Assembly (NCBI GenBank): GCA_028280195.1
Contig: JANQMH010000042.1
Location: forward strand, 1 to 51,840
Length of the DNA stretch: 51,840 nucleotides
Origin: Exilibacterium sp.
Lineage (GTDB): Bacteria; Pseudomonadota; Gammaproteobacteria; Pseudomonadales; Cellvibrionaceae
Direction of reading: 5' to 3'
A model generated the notes under the pieces. It saw only the letters and a program-made list of their open reading frames with translations, was not told the origin of the DNA and did no database searches. The translations under genes were made by a program, and so were the position numbers. Below, in pieces: positions 16,765-25,481 of the stretch (positions within the stretch are counted from its first letter, which is position 1; every line of letters starts with the position of its first letter).

Positions 16765-19665
16765 TTACTGCTCCCTGTATTCCTCCAAACTCGGGCAGGC
16801 ACACACCAGATTCCGATCGCCATAAACATTGTCAATCCGATTCACACTCGGCCACACCTTGTGCTCTTTCAGCCACCCGGCCGGCCAGGCCGCCACTTCG
16901 CGCGAATAGCAGTGCTGCCACTCCTCGCGCATCACATCGGCCTGTGTGTGGGGCGCATTGCACAGCGGGTTGTCGTCCGCCGGGTACTCGCCGCTTTCCA
17001 CTTTGGCAATTTCCCTGCGAATGGTGACCATCGCCTCGATAAAGCGGTCCAGCTCTTCTTTTGATTCCGATTCGGTGGGTTCAATCATCAATGTACCCGC
17101 CACCGGGAAGCTCATGGTCGGCGCGTGAAAGCCGAAGTCGTTAAGCCGCTTGGCGATGTCCTCTTCGGTAATACCGCTGGCCTCCTTGAGCGGGCGCAGG
17201 TCCAGCAGGCACTCGTGGGCGATGAAGCCTTCGCTGCCCCTGTACAGGATCGGATAGTGTTCGCCGAGTTTCTTCGCCATATAGTTGGCGTTGAGAATGG
17301 CGTATTCGGTGGCCAGTTTCATCCCCTCGCGGCCCATCATTTTGATATACATCCAACTGATCGGCAGAATGCTGGCCGAGCCCCAGGGTGCGGCGGAGAT
17401 GGTGCCGTTGCCAGTGCTGGTGCCGGGCACCAGCTGTACCGGGTGGCCGGGCAGGAAGGGCTGCAGATGGGCGCCGACGCCGATCGGGCCCATTCCCGGG
17501 CCGCCGCCGCCGTGGGGAATGCAGAAGGTTTTGTGCAGGTTCAGGTGCGAGACGTCGCCGCCGAATTTGCCCGGCGCGGCAACGCCCACCAGGGCATTCA
17601 TATTGGCGCCGTCGATATAGACCTGGCCGCCCACCGAGTGGATCAGTTCGCAGATTTCGGTCACGCCCTGTTCGAACACACCGTGGGTGGAGGGGTAGGT
17701 GATCATGATGCAGGCAATCTGCTCGCCGTAGATGGCGACTTTGTCGCGCAGGTCGGCGAGGTCGACATTGCCCTGGCTGTCGCAGTTGGTTACCACCACT
17801 TTCATACCTGCCATCTGCGCCGAAGCCGGATTGGTGCCGTGGGCGGAGGAGGGGATCAGGCAGATTTCCCGCTGCGGCTCGCCCTTGCTGGCAAAGTATT
17901 TTTTGATCGCCACCAGGCCGGCGTACTCGCCCTGGGAGCCGGCGTTGGGCTGCAGGCTGACTGCATCGTAACCGGTACAGGCCGCCAGCATCTGTTGCAG
18001 CTCCGCAAACAACTGGCGGTAGCCCTCGGCCTGGTCCAGCGGCGCAAACGGGTGCAGTCTGCCGAATGCCGGCCAGGTTACCGGCAGCATTTCCGCGGCG
18101 GCGTTGAGCTTCATGGTGCAGGAGCCGAGTGGAATCATGGAGTGGTTGAGGGCGATATCGCGGCCTTCCAGGCGGCGCAGATAGCGCATCATTTCGGTTT
18201 CGCTGTGGTAGCGGTTGAACACCGGATGGGAGAGGATCTCATCGCCGCGCAGCAGGCCGGCGGGGATACCGCTGCCGGCCCCGGGCCGGTCCAGCGCCGC
18301 CAGCTCGAGGCCGTGCTCGCCGCCGCAAAAGACCTGCAGCAGCGCATCCACATCGTCCAGGCCGGTGGTTTCGTTGAGGCTCAGACCCAGTTGGGTGGCG
18401 CTGATACGGCGCAGATTGATCTGCCGATCCAAGGCGCGCCGATAGATGGCCTCGGTGTCGGTGCCGGTGTTCACCGCCAGGGTATCGAAGAAGTGCTGGT
18501 GGGCCAGTTGCAAGCCTTTCTGGCTCAGGCCCGCCGCCGTCATTGCCGTCAGGCGGTGAATGCGGGTGGCGATGCGATGCAGACCCTTGGGGCCGTGATA
18601 AATGGCGTAAAAAACACTCAATAGTGCCAGCAATACCTGCGAGGTGCAGATATTGGAGTTGGCCTTCTCCCGGCGGATGTGCTGCTCCCGCGTCTGCATG
18701 GCCATACGCAGCGCCTGCCTGCCCCTGCTGTCGATGGACACACCGATAATGCGGCCGGGGGCGGAGCGTTTGAACTTGTCGCGAAAGGCGAAGAAAGCGG
18801 CGTGGGGGCCGCCGAAGCCCATCGGTACGCCGAAGCGCTGGTTGCTGCCCACCACCACATCGGCGCCCATGGCGCCGGGGGCTTTTAACAGCACCAGGCT
18901 CATAATGTCCGCCGCCACGGTAACCAGCGCGTTTTTACTGTGGACGCTGTCGATAACGGCGCTGAGATCTCTGACTTCACCGCTGCTGCCGGGGTATTGC
19001 AGCAGGGCGCCGAAGCAGTCCAGCGGTGCGAGATCGCTGTCGGGGTCGCCCACCACCACCTCAAAGCCGAAATGCTCGGCGCGGGTCTTTACCACCGCGA
19101 TGGTCTGCGGGTGGGTGGCGCGGTCGACAAAATAGGTGTCGGAGCGGTTCTTTTTCACCTGTCGCTTGCACATGGCCATGGCCTCGGCGGCGGCGGTGCC
19201 CTCGTCGAGCATGGAGGCATTGGCCAGCTCCATGCCGGTGAGGTCGAGAATCATCTGTTGGAAATTCAACAGTCCCTCGAGCCGGCCCTGGGCGATTTCC
19301 GGCTGGTAAGGGGTATAGGCGGTGTACCAGCCGGGGTTTTCCAGTACATTGCGCAGGATCACGTTGGGCACTTCCGTATCGTGATAGCCCATGCCGATAT
19401 AGGTCTTGAAAACCCGGTTCTTGGCGGCGACTTCGCTCAGGTAAGTCAGTGCCTGCTGCTCGTTGATGGCGCCATCCAGCTCCAGAGCGTCAGTTTTGCG
19501 GATATTGTCCGGCACGGTTTTGGCGATCAGCTCATCGAGTGAGCCGAGCCCCAGTACTGCCAGCATGGCGCGAGTCTGGGCGGCATCGGGGCCAATATGG
19601 CGTTCGATGAAACCCTGCTGGTTTTGCAGCTCGGACAGGGACGTGTCGTAGAGAGAGTTGGGCAT
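16765..19665 (-). CDS. gcvP: Glycine dehydrogenase (decarboxylating), P-protein
   Basis: 966 aa, the full fused form. It decarboxylates glycine and transfers the aminomethyl group to the H-protein lipoamide. The N-terminal half starts [20 protein letters not shown]; the C-terminal half has the PLP-lysine motif [20 protein letters not shown]. The ATG at 19665 gives the usual N-terminus; the in-frame extension to 19755 looks non-native. No gcvT or gcvH lies next to it, so the rest of the cleavage system is elsewhere. Divergent from an XRE-cupin regulator, a plausible but unproven regulator. I do not recognise a glycine riboswitch in the 182-base gap. Confidence 0.96.
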   Translation of the reverse strand: MPNSLYDTSLSELQNQQGFIERHIGPDAAQTRAMLAVLGLGSLDELIAKTVPDNIRKTDALELDGAINEQQALTYLSEVAAKNRVFKTYIGMGYHDTEVPNVILRNVLENPGWYTAYTPYQPEIAQGRLEGLLNFQQMILDLTGMELANASMLDEGTAAAEAMAMCKRQVKKNRSDTYFVDRATHPQTIAVVKTRAEHFGFEVVVGDPDSDLAPLDCFGALLQYPGSSGEVRDLSAVIDSVHSKNALVTVAADIMSLVLLKAPGAMGADVVVGSNQRFGVPMGFGGPHAAFFAFRDKFKRSAPGRIIGVSIDSRGRQALRMAMQTREQHIRREKANSNICTSQVLLALLSVFYAIYHGPKGLHRIATRIHRLTAMTAAGLSQKGLQLAHQHFFDTLAVNTGTDTEAIYRRALDRQINLRRISATQLGLSLNETTGLDDVDALLQVFCGGEHGLELAALDRPGAGSGIPAGLLRGDEILSHPVFNRYHSETEMMRYLRRLEGRDIALNHSMIPLGSCTMKLNAAAEMLPVTWPAFGRLHPFAPLDQAEGYRQLFAELQQMLAACTGYDAVSLQPNAGSQGEYAGLVAIKKYFASKGEPQREICLIPSSAHGTNPASAQMAGMKVVVTNCDSQGNVDLADLRDKVAIYGEQIACIMITYPSTHGVFEQGVTEICELIHSVGGQVYIDGANMNALVGVAAPGKFGGDVSHLNLHKTFCIPHGGGGPGMGPIGVGAHLQPFLPGHPVQLVPGTSTGNGTISAAPWGSASILPISWMYIKMMGREGMKLATEYAILNANYMAKKLGEHYPILYRGSEGFIAHECLLDLRPLKEASGITEEDIAKRLNDFGFHAPTMSFPVAGTLMIEPTESESKEELDRFIEAMVTIRREIAKVESGEYPADDNPLCNAPHTQADVMREEWQHCYSREVAAWPAGWLKEHKVWPSVNRIDNVYGDRNLVCACPSLEEYREQ

Positions 19666-19847
19666 GGTGCTTACCTGGTGTCCTGGTATCGGGGCCTGAT
19701 TTTCCGGAGGGCCGGAGTCGGTGGCCATGTTAGCAACGGTGTCTATTATAGGCAATTTTAATTTCCAATAGGAAACATACGTTTATCAACCGCTACCGGA
19801 TGTAGTAATCTTGCCGCACCATATCGCTTGCCGGGCGGGAAAACAGC

Positions 19848-20531
19848 GTGCCAAAGAAATCTGAACAGAACTCTGAACGGGACTCTGCAGCTTCAGCGGC
19901 GGCTCCCTCTGCAGCGGCCGCCGGGGAGAACTCCGTACTGGCGGTGGCCCGCAGGGGCGAGGCGCGCTTTGTCGAGCCGCTGCAACTGGGCAAGCGGCTG
20001 CGGGAGATCCGCCTGGCCAACAGCCTGACCCTGGAAGAGGCCAGCCGGCTGACCGGCCTGGCCCGCTCGACGCTGTCGAAAATAGAGAACGAGCAGATTT
20101 CCCCCAGCTTCCAGGCGGTGCAGAAGCTCACTACCGGCCTCGGCATCGATATTCCCCAGCTGTTTGTGCCGCCCACCGAGGGCCCGGAAGCCAACAGCCG
20201 CCGCGACGTCACCCGCCGCGGCGAGGGCGTATTGCACCCCACCACCACCTACGAGCACGAGCTGCTGGCCAATACCATCAGCAATAAGAAAATGGTGCCG
20301 TTCAAATGCAAGGTCATGGCGCGCAGCTTCGAGGATTTCGACGACTGGGTGCGCCACGACGGCGAGGAGTTTCTGTATGTCCTCTCCGGTGCGATCGATG
20401 TCTATACGGAGTTCTACGAACCGGTCAGCCTGACTGCCGGCGACAGTATGTACTACGATGCGCGTATGGGGCACTGCCTGGTCTCTGTCAGCGACGAGGA
20501 CGGCGAGGTGCTGTGGGTGACGTCCCGCTAA
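19848..20531 (+). CDS. XRE-family regulator with cupin sensor domain
   Basis: 227 aa, starting at a GTG (19848) near GGGCGGGA. After an Ala/Ser-rich N-terminal ~40 residues comes an HTH_3 domain: LGKRLREIRLANSLTLEEAS ... TGLARSTLSKIENEQISPSF (~47-95). The C-terminal cupin has HDGEEFLYVLSGAIDVYTEF ... LTAGDSMYYDARMGHCLVSV. Proteins of this plan bind small metabolites such as amino acids or amines in the cupin and repress or activate adjacent genes. It is divergently transcribed from gcvP, so glycine metabolism is a reasonable target, though this is inference from position. Confidence 0.92.
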   Translation: MPKKSEQNSERDSAASAAAPSAAAAGENSVLAVARRGEARFVEPLQLGKRLREIRLANSLTLEEASRLTGLARSTLSKIENEQISPSFQAVQKLTTGLGIDIPQLFVPPTEGPEANSRRDVTRRGEGVLHPTTTYEHELLANTISNKKMVPFKCKVMARSFEDFDDWVRHDGEEFLYVLSGAIDVYTEFYEPVSLTAGDSMYYDARMGHCLVSVSDEDGEVLWVTSR

Positions 20532-20584
20532 GCACAAACAGAGTATCGGTCGATGGATCTATCACTGCTGATGTTTCTGGTAGC

Positions 20585-20815
20585 GTGGCGCTGACTCGGC
20601 AGGTGCATTCCCAGGCGCTTTACCGCAACGGCGATCTGCGGGCGCTGGCCCGTGCCGGCGGCCTGCCGGTGGATACCGCGGTGCAACTGGTCAGTCAGTC
20701 TTGGCGCCGCAGCCAGTTGCTGAAGGGCGATCCGCAGCTACGGGCGATTTTGCGCGATCCCGAATTCCGGCGGCAGCTGCAGGCGGGCCAATGCTGCGCG
20801 CGGGCCGTCGCAACC
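20585..20815 (+). other. Short coding-like segment, unrecognised
   Basis: From a GTG at 20585, the frame reads VALTRQVHSQALYRNGDLRA ... SWRRSQLLKGDPQLRAILRD ... with the G/C-rich third positions seen in neighbouring genes. The frame stays open to 21157, but from 20816 it lies over the lipoprotein gene on the other strand, which is far better supported. It may be a small unknown gene ending in antisense overlap or the broken 5' part of an older gene. No family recognised and no good ribosome site. Confidence 0.25.
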
Positions 20816-21679
20816 TCAGTTGTTAATCGCCAGGTCGCTTTTCTCGTCGGCGCTGCAGCGGCCGTATTCGCAATTGATGGTAAACAGGGGCTTGCCCCAG
20901 CAGTGGGCCTGGTAGCGCTCGCGATGGTATTTTTGCTCGGTCAGCCGCAGGCCGTCGCTGCGCATATCGCAGCCGTGGCTGCGCGCCACCTGCTCGGCGG
21001 TATATTCGTACTGGCCGTAGCTTTTCTTTCTCACCAGGTCGGGCGGCAGCCAGGTGCGGGCCAGGCTGCCGCTGTTGGCCTCTCGCGCAATCTTGGTACC
21101 GACATCCTCCAGCGCTTTGTCAAAGGCCCGTTCTACGGTGGCGGCCACCACCTGTGAGCCGATCACATTGCCCAAAAAAGGAATGAAGTAACCGGCCACG
21201 CCGGCACCCACCCGAGTGGCACTCAGGAACGGCGAGATACCGTAGCCGCTGAGCGTGGTGACGTGCCGGCCCTGGGCGTCGTAGATCGGCAGTTCCAGTG
21301 CCACGGAGGACTGCATCGAGACTTTGTTCACATTCAGGTCGGTAATTTTCGGGCGCACAATCAGACTGCAGTCACTGCAGCTGTTGTGGTGGCTTTTGGC
21401 CAGCACGACGTCTTCATAGTGCTGGCTGAACAGGGTTGCCACCGCCTCTGGCAGGCTGCTGTGAGTGTCGATTTTCCAGTCGTTGATCACTCCCAGCACC
21501 ACCAGGCCCGATTCGACGTGCAGTTTCTGCACCGCATCCGGCGGCACCTGAATCAGTACTTTGGTACTGATGCCCTCGGTGTGGGTTTCCTCGCTTACCA
21601 GGGTAGTCGGAGTGACTTTGACGGTCTGAGCACAGGCTGACAACAGCAACGCGACAACAACTACACCGATAACTTGCAT
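20816..21679 (-). CDS. Lipoprotein of unknown function
   Basis: 287 aa. Signal peptide VIGVVVVALLLSACAQ with Cys16 marks a lipoprotein. Residues ~30-130 contain strands such as VLIQVPPDAVQKLHVESGLV and a Cys pair SCSDCS. Residues ~155-185 are Gly/Ala-rich and hydrophobic (AGVAGYFIPFLGNVIGSQVV), which could insert in or lie against a membrane. The C-terminus has three more Cys (HCWGK, NCEYGRC). The features suggest an envelope protein with disulfides. No family I can name; neighbours give no clue. Confidence 0.8.
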   Translation of the reverse strand: MQVIGVVVVALLLSACAQTVKVTPTTLVSEETHTEGISTKVLIQVPPDAVQKLHVESGLVVLGVINDWKIDTHSSLPEAVATLFSQHYEDVVLAKSHHNSCSDCSLIVRPKITDLNVNKVSMQSSVALELPIYDAQGRHVTTLSGYGISPFLSATRVGAGVAGYFIPFLGNVIGSQVVAATVERAFDKALEDVGTKIAREANSGSLARTWLPPDLVRKKSYGQYEYTAEQVARSHGCDMRSDGLRLTEQKYHRERYQAHCWGKPLFTINCEYGRCSADEKSDLAINN

Positions 21680-21927
21680 TGCTTTAACAGCCTCTTTTTT
21701 GTCTTGTGTTTTTAAACCAGTCCGCTGCTGCAGCCGCTGACTTTTTCACAGGGAACCGGTTAAATATTGTACTTTCGCCGGTGGGGCCTTGATAAGTCTA
21801 ATACCGGTTTATTACTTGTTGTTAGTTGGTTTTTGTGATGTATTCAGCGTATTGGTGAAAAATGTGAAAAGCCGTAATGATAAAAAATTGTCAATTTTCA
21901 CAGCCACTAAACCAGAGGTAATAATGC

Positions 21928-22530
21928 TTGACTGACACTGATGAATCCGCCGCGCGGGTGCCGCTGCAGGACCTGCTGGCCGAGGTGAGGGGCTGCCGTC
22001 ACTGCGAGGCGGATCTGCCTCTCGGCCCCAATCCGGTGGTGCGCGCCGGACCCGGCGCCCGCATCCTGGTAATAGGCCAGGCGCCGGGCACCCGGGTGCA
22101 TGCCACCGGTATTCCCTGGAACGACCCCTCCGGCGACCGCCTGCGCGACTGGATGGGCCTGGACCGGGAAACCTTTTACGACGACTCCCGCATTGCGATT
22201 ATGCCGATGGGCTTTTGCTATCCGGGCAAGGGCAGGTCGGGCGACTTGCCGCCGCGGCGCGAGTGCGCCCCACTGTGGCACGACAGGATTCTCGCCCACC
22301 TTGCCGACATTGAACTGGTGTTGTTGATTGGCAGTTATGCGCAGGCGCACTATCTGCAGGACAGCCATAGAACCCTGACCGACAGAGTCAGGGCCTGGCG
22401 CGACTGCCTGCCGCGCCAGCTGCCGCTGGTGCACCCCTCGCCCCGCAATCGGTTGTGGCTGCGCAGAAACCCCTGGTTCGAGGCTGAACTAGTGCCGTTT
22501 TTACGTCACAAGGTGCGGCAGCTTCTGTAA
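21928..22530 (+). CDS. Uracil-DNA glycosylase family protein (Fe-S type)
   Basis: 200 aa starting at TTG 21928, preceded by AGAGGT. Catalytic motif A is VIGQAPGTRVHATGIPWNDP and motif B is LVHPSPRNRL. Four cysteines occur as GCRHCEAD (two), GFCYPGKG and RRECAPLW, the arrangement that binds a 4Fe-4S cluster in family 4/5 uracil-DNA glycosylases. It should remove uracil from DNA, but the narrower substrate is unknown. The Nudix gene starts 5 bases after its stop, so the two form a small operon with a DNA/nucleotide upkeep theme. Confidence 0.9.
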   Translation: MTDTDESAARVPLQDLLAEVRGCRHCEADLPLGPNPVVRAGPGARILVIGQAPGTRVHATGIPWNDPSGDRLRDWMGLDRETFYDDSRIAIMPMGFCYPGKGRSGDLPPRRECAPLWHDRILAHLADIELVLLIGSYAQAHYLQDSHRTLTDRVRAWRDCLPRQLPLVHPSPRNRLWLRRNPWFEAELVPFLRHKVRQLL

Positions 22531-22535
22531 CGAAA

Positions 22536-23141
22536 ATGCAGCGCGATTACTTGCAAAGTGAGATAGCAGACATGGCGGTAAAAAAAGCCGGCGGATGGCG
22601 CCGGCAAGCGGTAACGGAAATTTACGACAACCCCTGGATTCGGGTCACCCATGAGCAGGTGATAACGCCGGCCGGCACCGATGGTATTTACGGTGTGGTG
22701 CATTTTAAAAACCTGGCGGTCGGCATCGTGCCGATCGACGCGCAGGGTCATACCTGGCTGGTCAGGCAGAGTCGCTATCCCCTCGACCAGTACACCTGGG
22801 AAATTCCCGAGGGTGGCGCGCCGCTGACCGAGGACCCGCTGGCCGCCGCCAGGCGCGAACTGGCCGAGGAGACCGGCCTGGTGGCCGCGCACTGGGAGGA
22901 GTTGTTGCATTTGCATACATCCAATTCGGTCACCGATGAACGCGCCGTCGTCTATGTCGCGCGGCAGCTGACCCAGGGGCCGAGCGCGCCGGAAGATACC
23001 GAAGACATCGAAGTCAGACGCCTGCCGCTGACCGAGGCCATCGCCATGGCGCTTAGCGGCGAGATCACAGATGCGCTGTCGGTGGCGGCCCTGCTGAAGC
23101 TGGCGTTGGTTTCCGAGTTGCCGGCGGCGGTTTCCGAATAG
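22536..23141 (+). CDS. Nudix hydrolase
   Basis: 201 aa. The Nudix box is complete: GGAPLTEDPLAAARRELAEE followed by TGL matches G-x5-E-x7-R-E-U-x-E-E-x-G-U. The N-terminal EIYDNPWIRVTHEQVITPAG segment and the overall length resemble ADP-ribose/nucleotide-sugar pyrophosphatases, but the exact substrate cannot be read off. Alternative start ATG at 22572 would remove 12 residues. Co-transcribed with the glycosylase gene upstream. Confidence 0.92.
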   Translation: MQRDYLQSEIADMAVKKAGGWRRQAVTEIYDNPWIRVTHEQVITPAGTDGIYGVVHFKNLAVGIVPIDAQGHTWLVRQSRYPLDQYTWEIPEGGAPLTEDPLAAARRELAEETGLVAAHWEELLHLHTSNSVTDERAVVYVARQLTQGPSAPEDTEDIEVRRLPLTEAIAMALSGEITDALSVAALLKLALVSELPAAVSE

Positions 23142-23232
23142 GGGATTCCTCACTGGGGAATGGTGTCCGGCCCTCCGGCTTGTTCAAATGGCCTAGGGCC
23201 TGTTGGCGCAATGTATCGGGGGTCGTTGGTAT

Positions 23233-23982
23233 ATGGATTTCAATGAAGTGAATCGCCGGCGCCGCAGTATTCGCGCTTTTTCCGGCCGCCCGGTGGCGCC
23301 GGCGGCGCTGCGGAGAATACTGGCTGCGGCGCTGGAGTCGCCCAGCTGGTCCAATACCCAGCCCTATCGCGTCGCCGTGGCCGAGGGCGAGGTGCTCGAA
23401 CAGCTGCGCGGCGAACTGCAGAAGAAATTCTGGCATGTCAATGTGCTGCAGCGAGCGCCCTGGTGGCGCCGCCTGTATGCCTGGCTGTTTGATGGCGAGA
23501 TGCCGGACGGCGACTTCCGCCCGCTGCTGAAATACCCCGCCGAGCTACAGCGGCGCCGTTCACAGACCGGCCTCGGCCTCTACCGTGCACTGGGCATCGC
23601 CCGCAGTGACTACGAGGCCCGCGACCGGCAGATGGCCCGCAACTTCTGCTTCTTCGATGCGCCGCTGGCACTGTTCGTATTTGCACACCGCGGCCTGGGT
23701 GTTTACAGCGCGCTGGATGCGGGGATTTTTTTACAGACGCTGATGCTGGCTGCCGCCGACGAGGGGCTTGGCAGCTGCGCCCAGGGCGCCCTGGCGATGT
23801 GGCGTTCGCCGCTGGAAAAACATTTTACCGTGCCGGCCGACTACCAGTTGCTTTGCGGTCTGTCGCTGGGCTATGCCGCCGAACAAGCCGTCAACCAATA
23901 CCGCCCGCAGCGCTGCTCGGTGGAGGAAATCCTGTTGCAGCCGGCGGCTGAAACGCCGCTTCAGGCTGCCGATATCTCGTAG
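23233..23982 (+). CDS. Nitroreductase family protein
   Basis: About 249 aa from ATG 23233. FMN-binding signatures: RRRRSIRAFSGRPV near the N-terminus, SPSWSNTQPYR, and C-terminal LMLAAADEGLGSCAQGALAM. Expected to reduce nitro-aromatics, quinones or related compounds with NAD(P)H. Slightly longer than typical (~200-220 aa) because of an insertion around residues 70-140 (LQRAPWWRRLYAWLFDGEMP). Convergent with the GST gene, overlapping it by 22 bases at the 3' ends. Confidence 0.9.
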   Translation: MDFNEVNRRRRSIRAFSGRPVAPAALRRILAAALESPSWSNTQPYRVAVAEGEVLEQLRGELQKKFWHVNVLQRAPWWRRLYAWLFDGEMPDGDFRPLLKYPAELQRRRSQTGLGLYRALGIARSDYEARDRQMARNFCFFDAPLALFVFAHRGLGVYSALDAGIFLQTLMLAAADEGLGSCAQGALAMWRSPLEKHFTVPADYQLLCGLSLGYAAEQAVNQYRPQRCSVEEILLQPAAETPLQAADIS

Positions 23983-24902
23983 CCGACGCGCGGGAAATGC
24001 ACGATCAGCTGGCCGCCCTGGGGATGCTCGCGCCGCAGGCCCACCTCATCGCGCCTGGCCAGTACCAGTTCGCCAGCCACCGGGTCCTGGCGGGTATCGG
24101 CGGGCAGTACGCTGACCCGCGTGCCCGGGGCAAAGCCGAGCGGCTCATACCAGTCTGCGGTATCGCCGCCGGCGTTGCTGTCGCGGGCGATCTGCAGTGC
24201 CTCGGCACTGCTCAGTTCGGTGGCCCCGGCCTGCGCGGCCCGGCCAAATGCCGCCATTCTGCCGAGCCAGGTTTTCACCTGCGGATAGTCGTCCAGCAGC
24301 GGCGCCACACCCTCGTTGCCGGCGATGAACCACAGGCAGTGGTAGAGGCTGAAGTCGGCCAGCGAGGGGCTCTGCGCCAGCAGGTAGTCGCGCCCGCCGG
24401 CCAGTTGCTGCTCGAACTGGGCGAGGTAGACCGGCAGCAGCGAGCGGGCCTTCTCCGCAGTGGCCGGCGGCGGGGCGGCGTTCTTGCGCATCGCCATGCG
24501 GTCCTCTATCAGTGCCTGCAGCGCCTCTGCGGACGCGCGCCGCTGCAGTGCCGCGATACCGGCCGGCGAAAATACGCTGGCGACGCTGAGTTCGAAGATA
24601 TTCGCGTCTATCCATTGCGCCATTATCGCCGCGGTGGCCTCGTGCCCCGGCAGCAGCAGGGTCGGCTGTGGCGCCCGCTGTTCCAGCACTGCCGCCATCA
24701 GGCGGGTATCGCAGTAAATATGGGCGCCGAGTTGCAAAACCGGTGTCTTGCGATAGCCGCCGGTGAGAGCGGTGAGGTCGGGCTTGGGCATGATCAACGG
24801 GATGTCGACGCTGCGATAGGGCAGTTGCTTGTAGCCCAGAATGGCGCGGATTTTTTCCGCAAACGGCGAGGCGGGGTAGTGGTGCAGAATGATATCGCTC
24901 AT
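23961..24902 (-). CDS. Glutathione S-transferase family protein with C-terminal extension
   Basis: 313 aa, against ~200-230 for usual bacterial GSTs. The thioredoxin-fold N-terminus is IILHHYPASPFAEKIRAILG with SPFAEK in the catalytic position; the helical domain spans ~90-205 (LAQSPSLADFSLYHCLWFIA). The last ~85 residues (WYEPLGFAPGTRVSVLPADT onward) form a strand-rich domain absent from standard GSTs, reported in a subset of GST-like proteins without a known role. Conjugating or isomerising activity on an unknown electrophile. ATG 24902 chosen over an upstream codon because GST homology begins there. Confidence 0.87.
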   Translation of the reverse strand: MSDIILHHYPASPFAEKIRAILGYKQLPYRSVDIPLIMPKPDLTALTGGYRKTPVLQLGAHIYCDTRLMAAVLEQRAPQPTLLLPGHEATAAIMAQWIDANIFELSVASVFSPAGIAALQRRASAEALQALIEDRMAMRKNAAPPPATAEKARSLLPVYLAQFEQQLAGGRDYLLAQSPSLADFSLYHCLWFIAGNEGVAPLLDDYPQVKTWLGRMAAFGRAAQAGATELSSAEALQIARDSNAGGDTADWYEPLGFAPGTRVSVLPADTRQDPVAGELVLARRDEVGLRREHPQGGQLIVHFPRVGYEISAA

Positions 24903-25481
24903 GCGGTGCTCCGAAGGCTGATCGACCCGCGCTGTATCCGGGCCCATACTGTATGAACAGTAGATACTAGCGGCGGATATGGCGCAAAAACACTTGTTTT
25001 TACTGATGGTTGGCTATAGGGGGCAGTGATATCGGCGCGCGGTATTGAAAACCGTACATGGCGTGCTGCCATTACCCCGGCACCGGCGGTTGCTCTGGGC
25101 GACGTTAGCCCGTACCATCTGGCGGCGTGTTAATAAATCATATAAAAGCCTTACGCGGCAGGTGGGTGTTTGACTGCTTTTTATTTGCAGTAGCGATTTA
25201 TTTGTAATAAGTCTGTGGTGCAATCGTATTCGTGCCGCCAGTCGGTGCCGGATCACCCTGCAGCAACCCGGTCGATACCGCAGCTGAATATAATCGGCGG
25301 CCGGTGTTTCAGACGGCCTGTCCCGGTGGTCATTCATTGACGCATGTCATAAACACCGCTGGTTTATCGCCCGCCGGCGCGGCCTGACTATGTTATTTTA
25401 TGACACGCTGCCGGGTAGCGGCGCTGGCGTAAAAGTGGAACCAGGGCGAGATAATGTTTGAAGATGGGAACAGTTGACTGA
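24903..25481. other. Promoter region of the glycogen operon
   Basis: 579 bases between the GST start (leftward) and glgP (rightward). AT-rich patches at 25125-25210 and 25385-25405 may hold promoters. A tiny frame, ATG at 25453 to TGA at 25476, just precedes glgP but has no evidence of function. No riboswitch or RNA recognised. Confidence 0.5.

Noticed and set aside
17125..18624. 499-codon plus-strand frame inside gcvP
   Set aside because: Antisense to gcvP; no domain seen and Gly/Ala/Val/Gln-rich content as expected for a shadow.
19666..19847. Glycine riboswitch before gcvP
   Set aside because: The gap to the divergent regulator is short and I could not find the paired glycine aptamer core.
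25231..25256. Possible further TGATCC-type ECF promoter on the minus strand
   Set aside because: A TGATCC is present, but at a 16-base spacing the second box reads ACGAA instead of CGTAA, and it points away from glgP.
25453..25476. Seven-codon leader peptide before glgP
   Set aside because: No attenuator hairpins or relevant codon bias; such tiny frames arise by chance.
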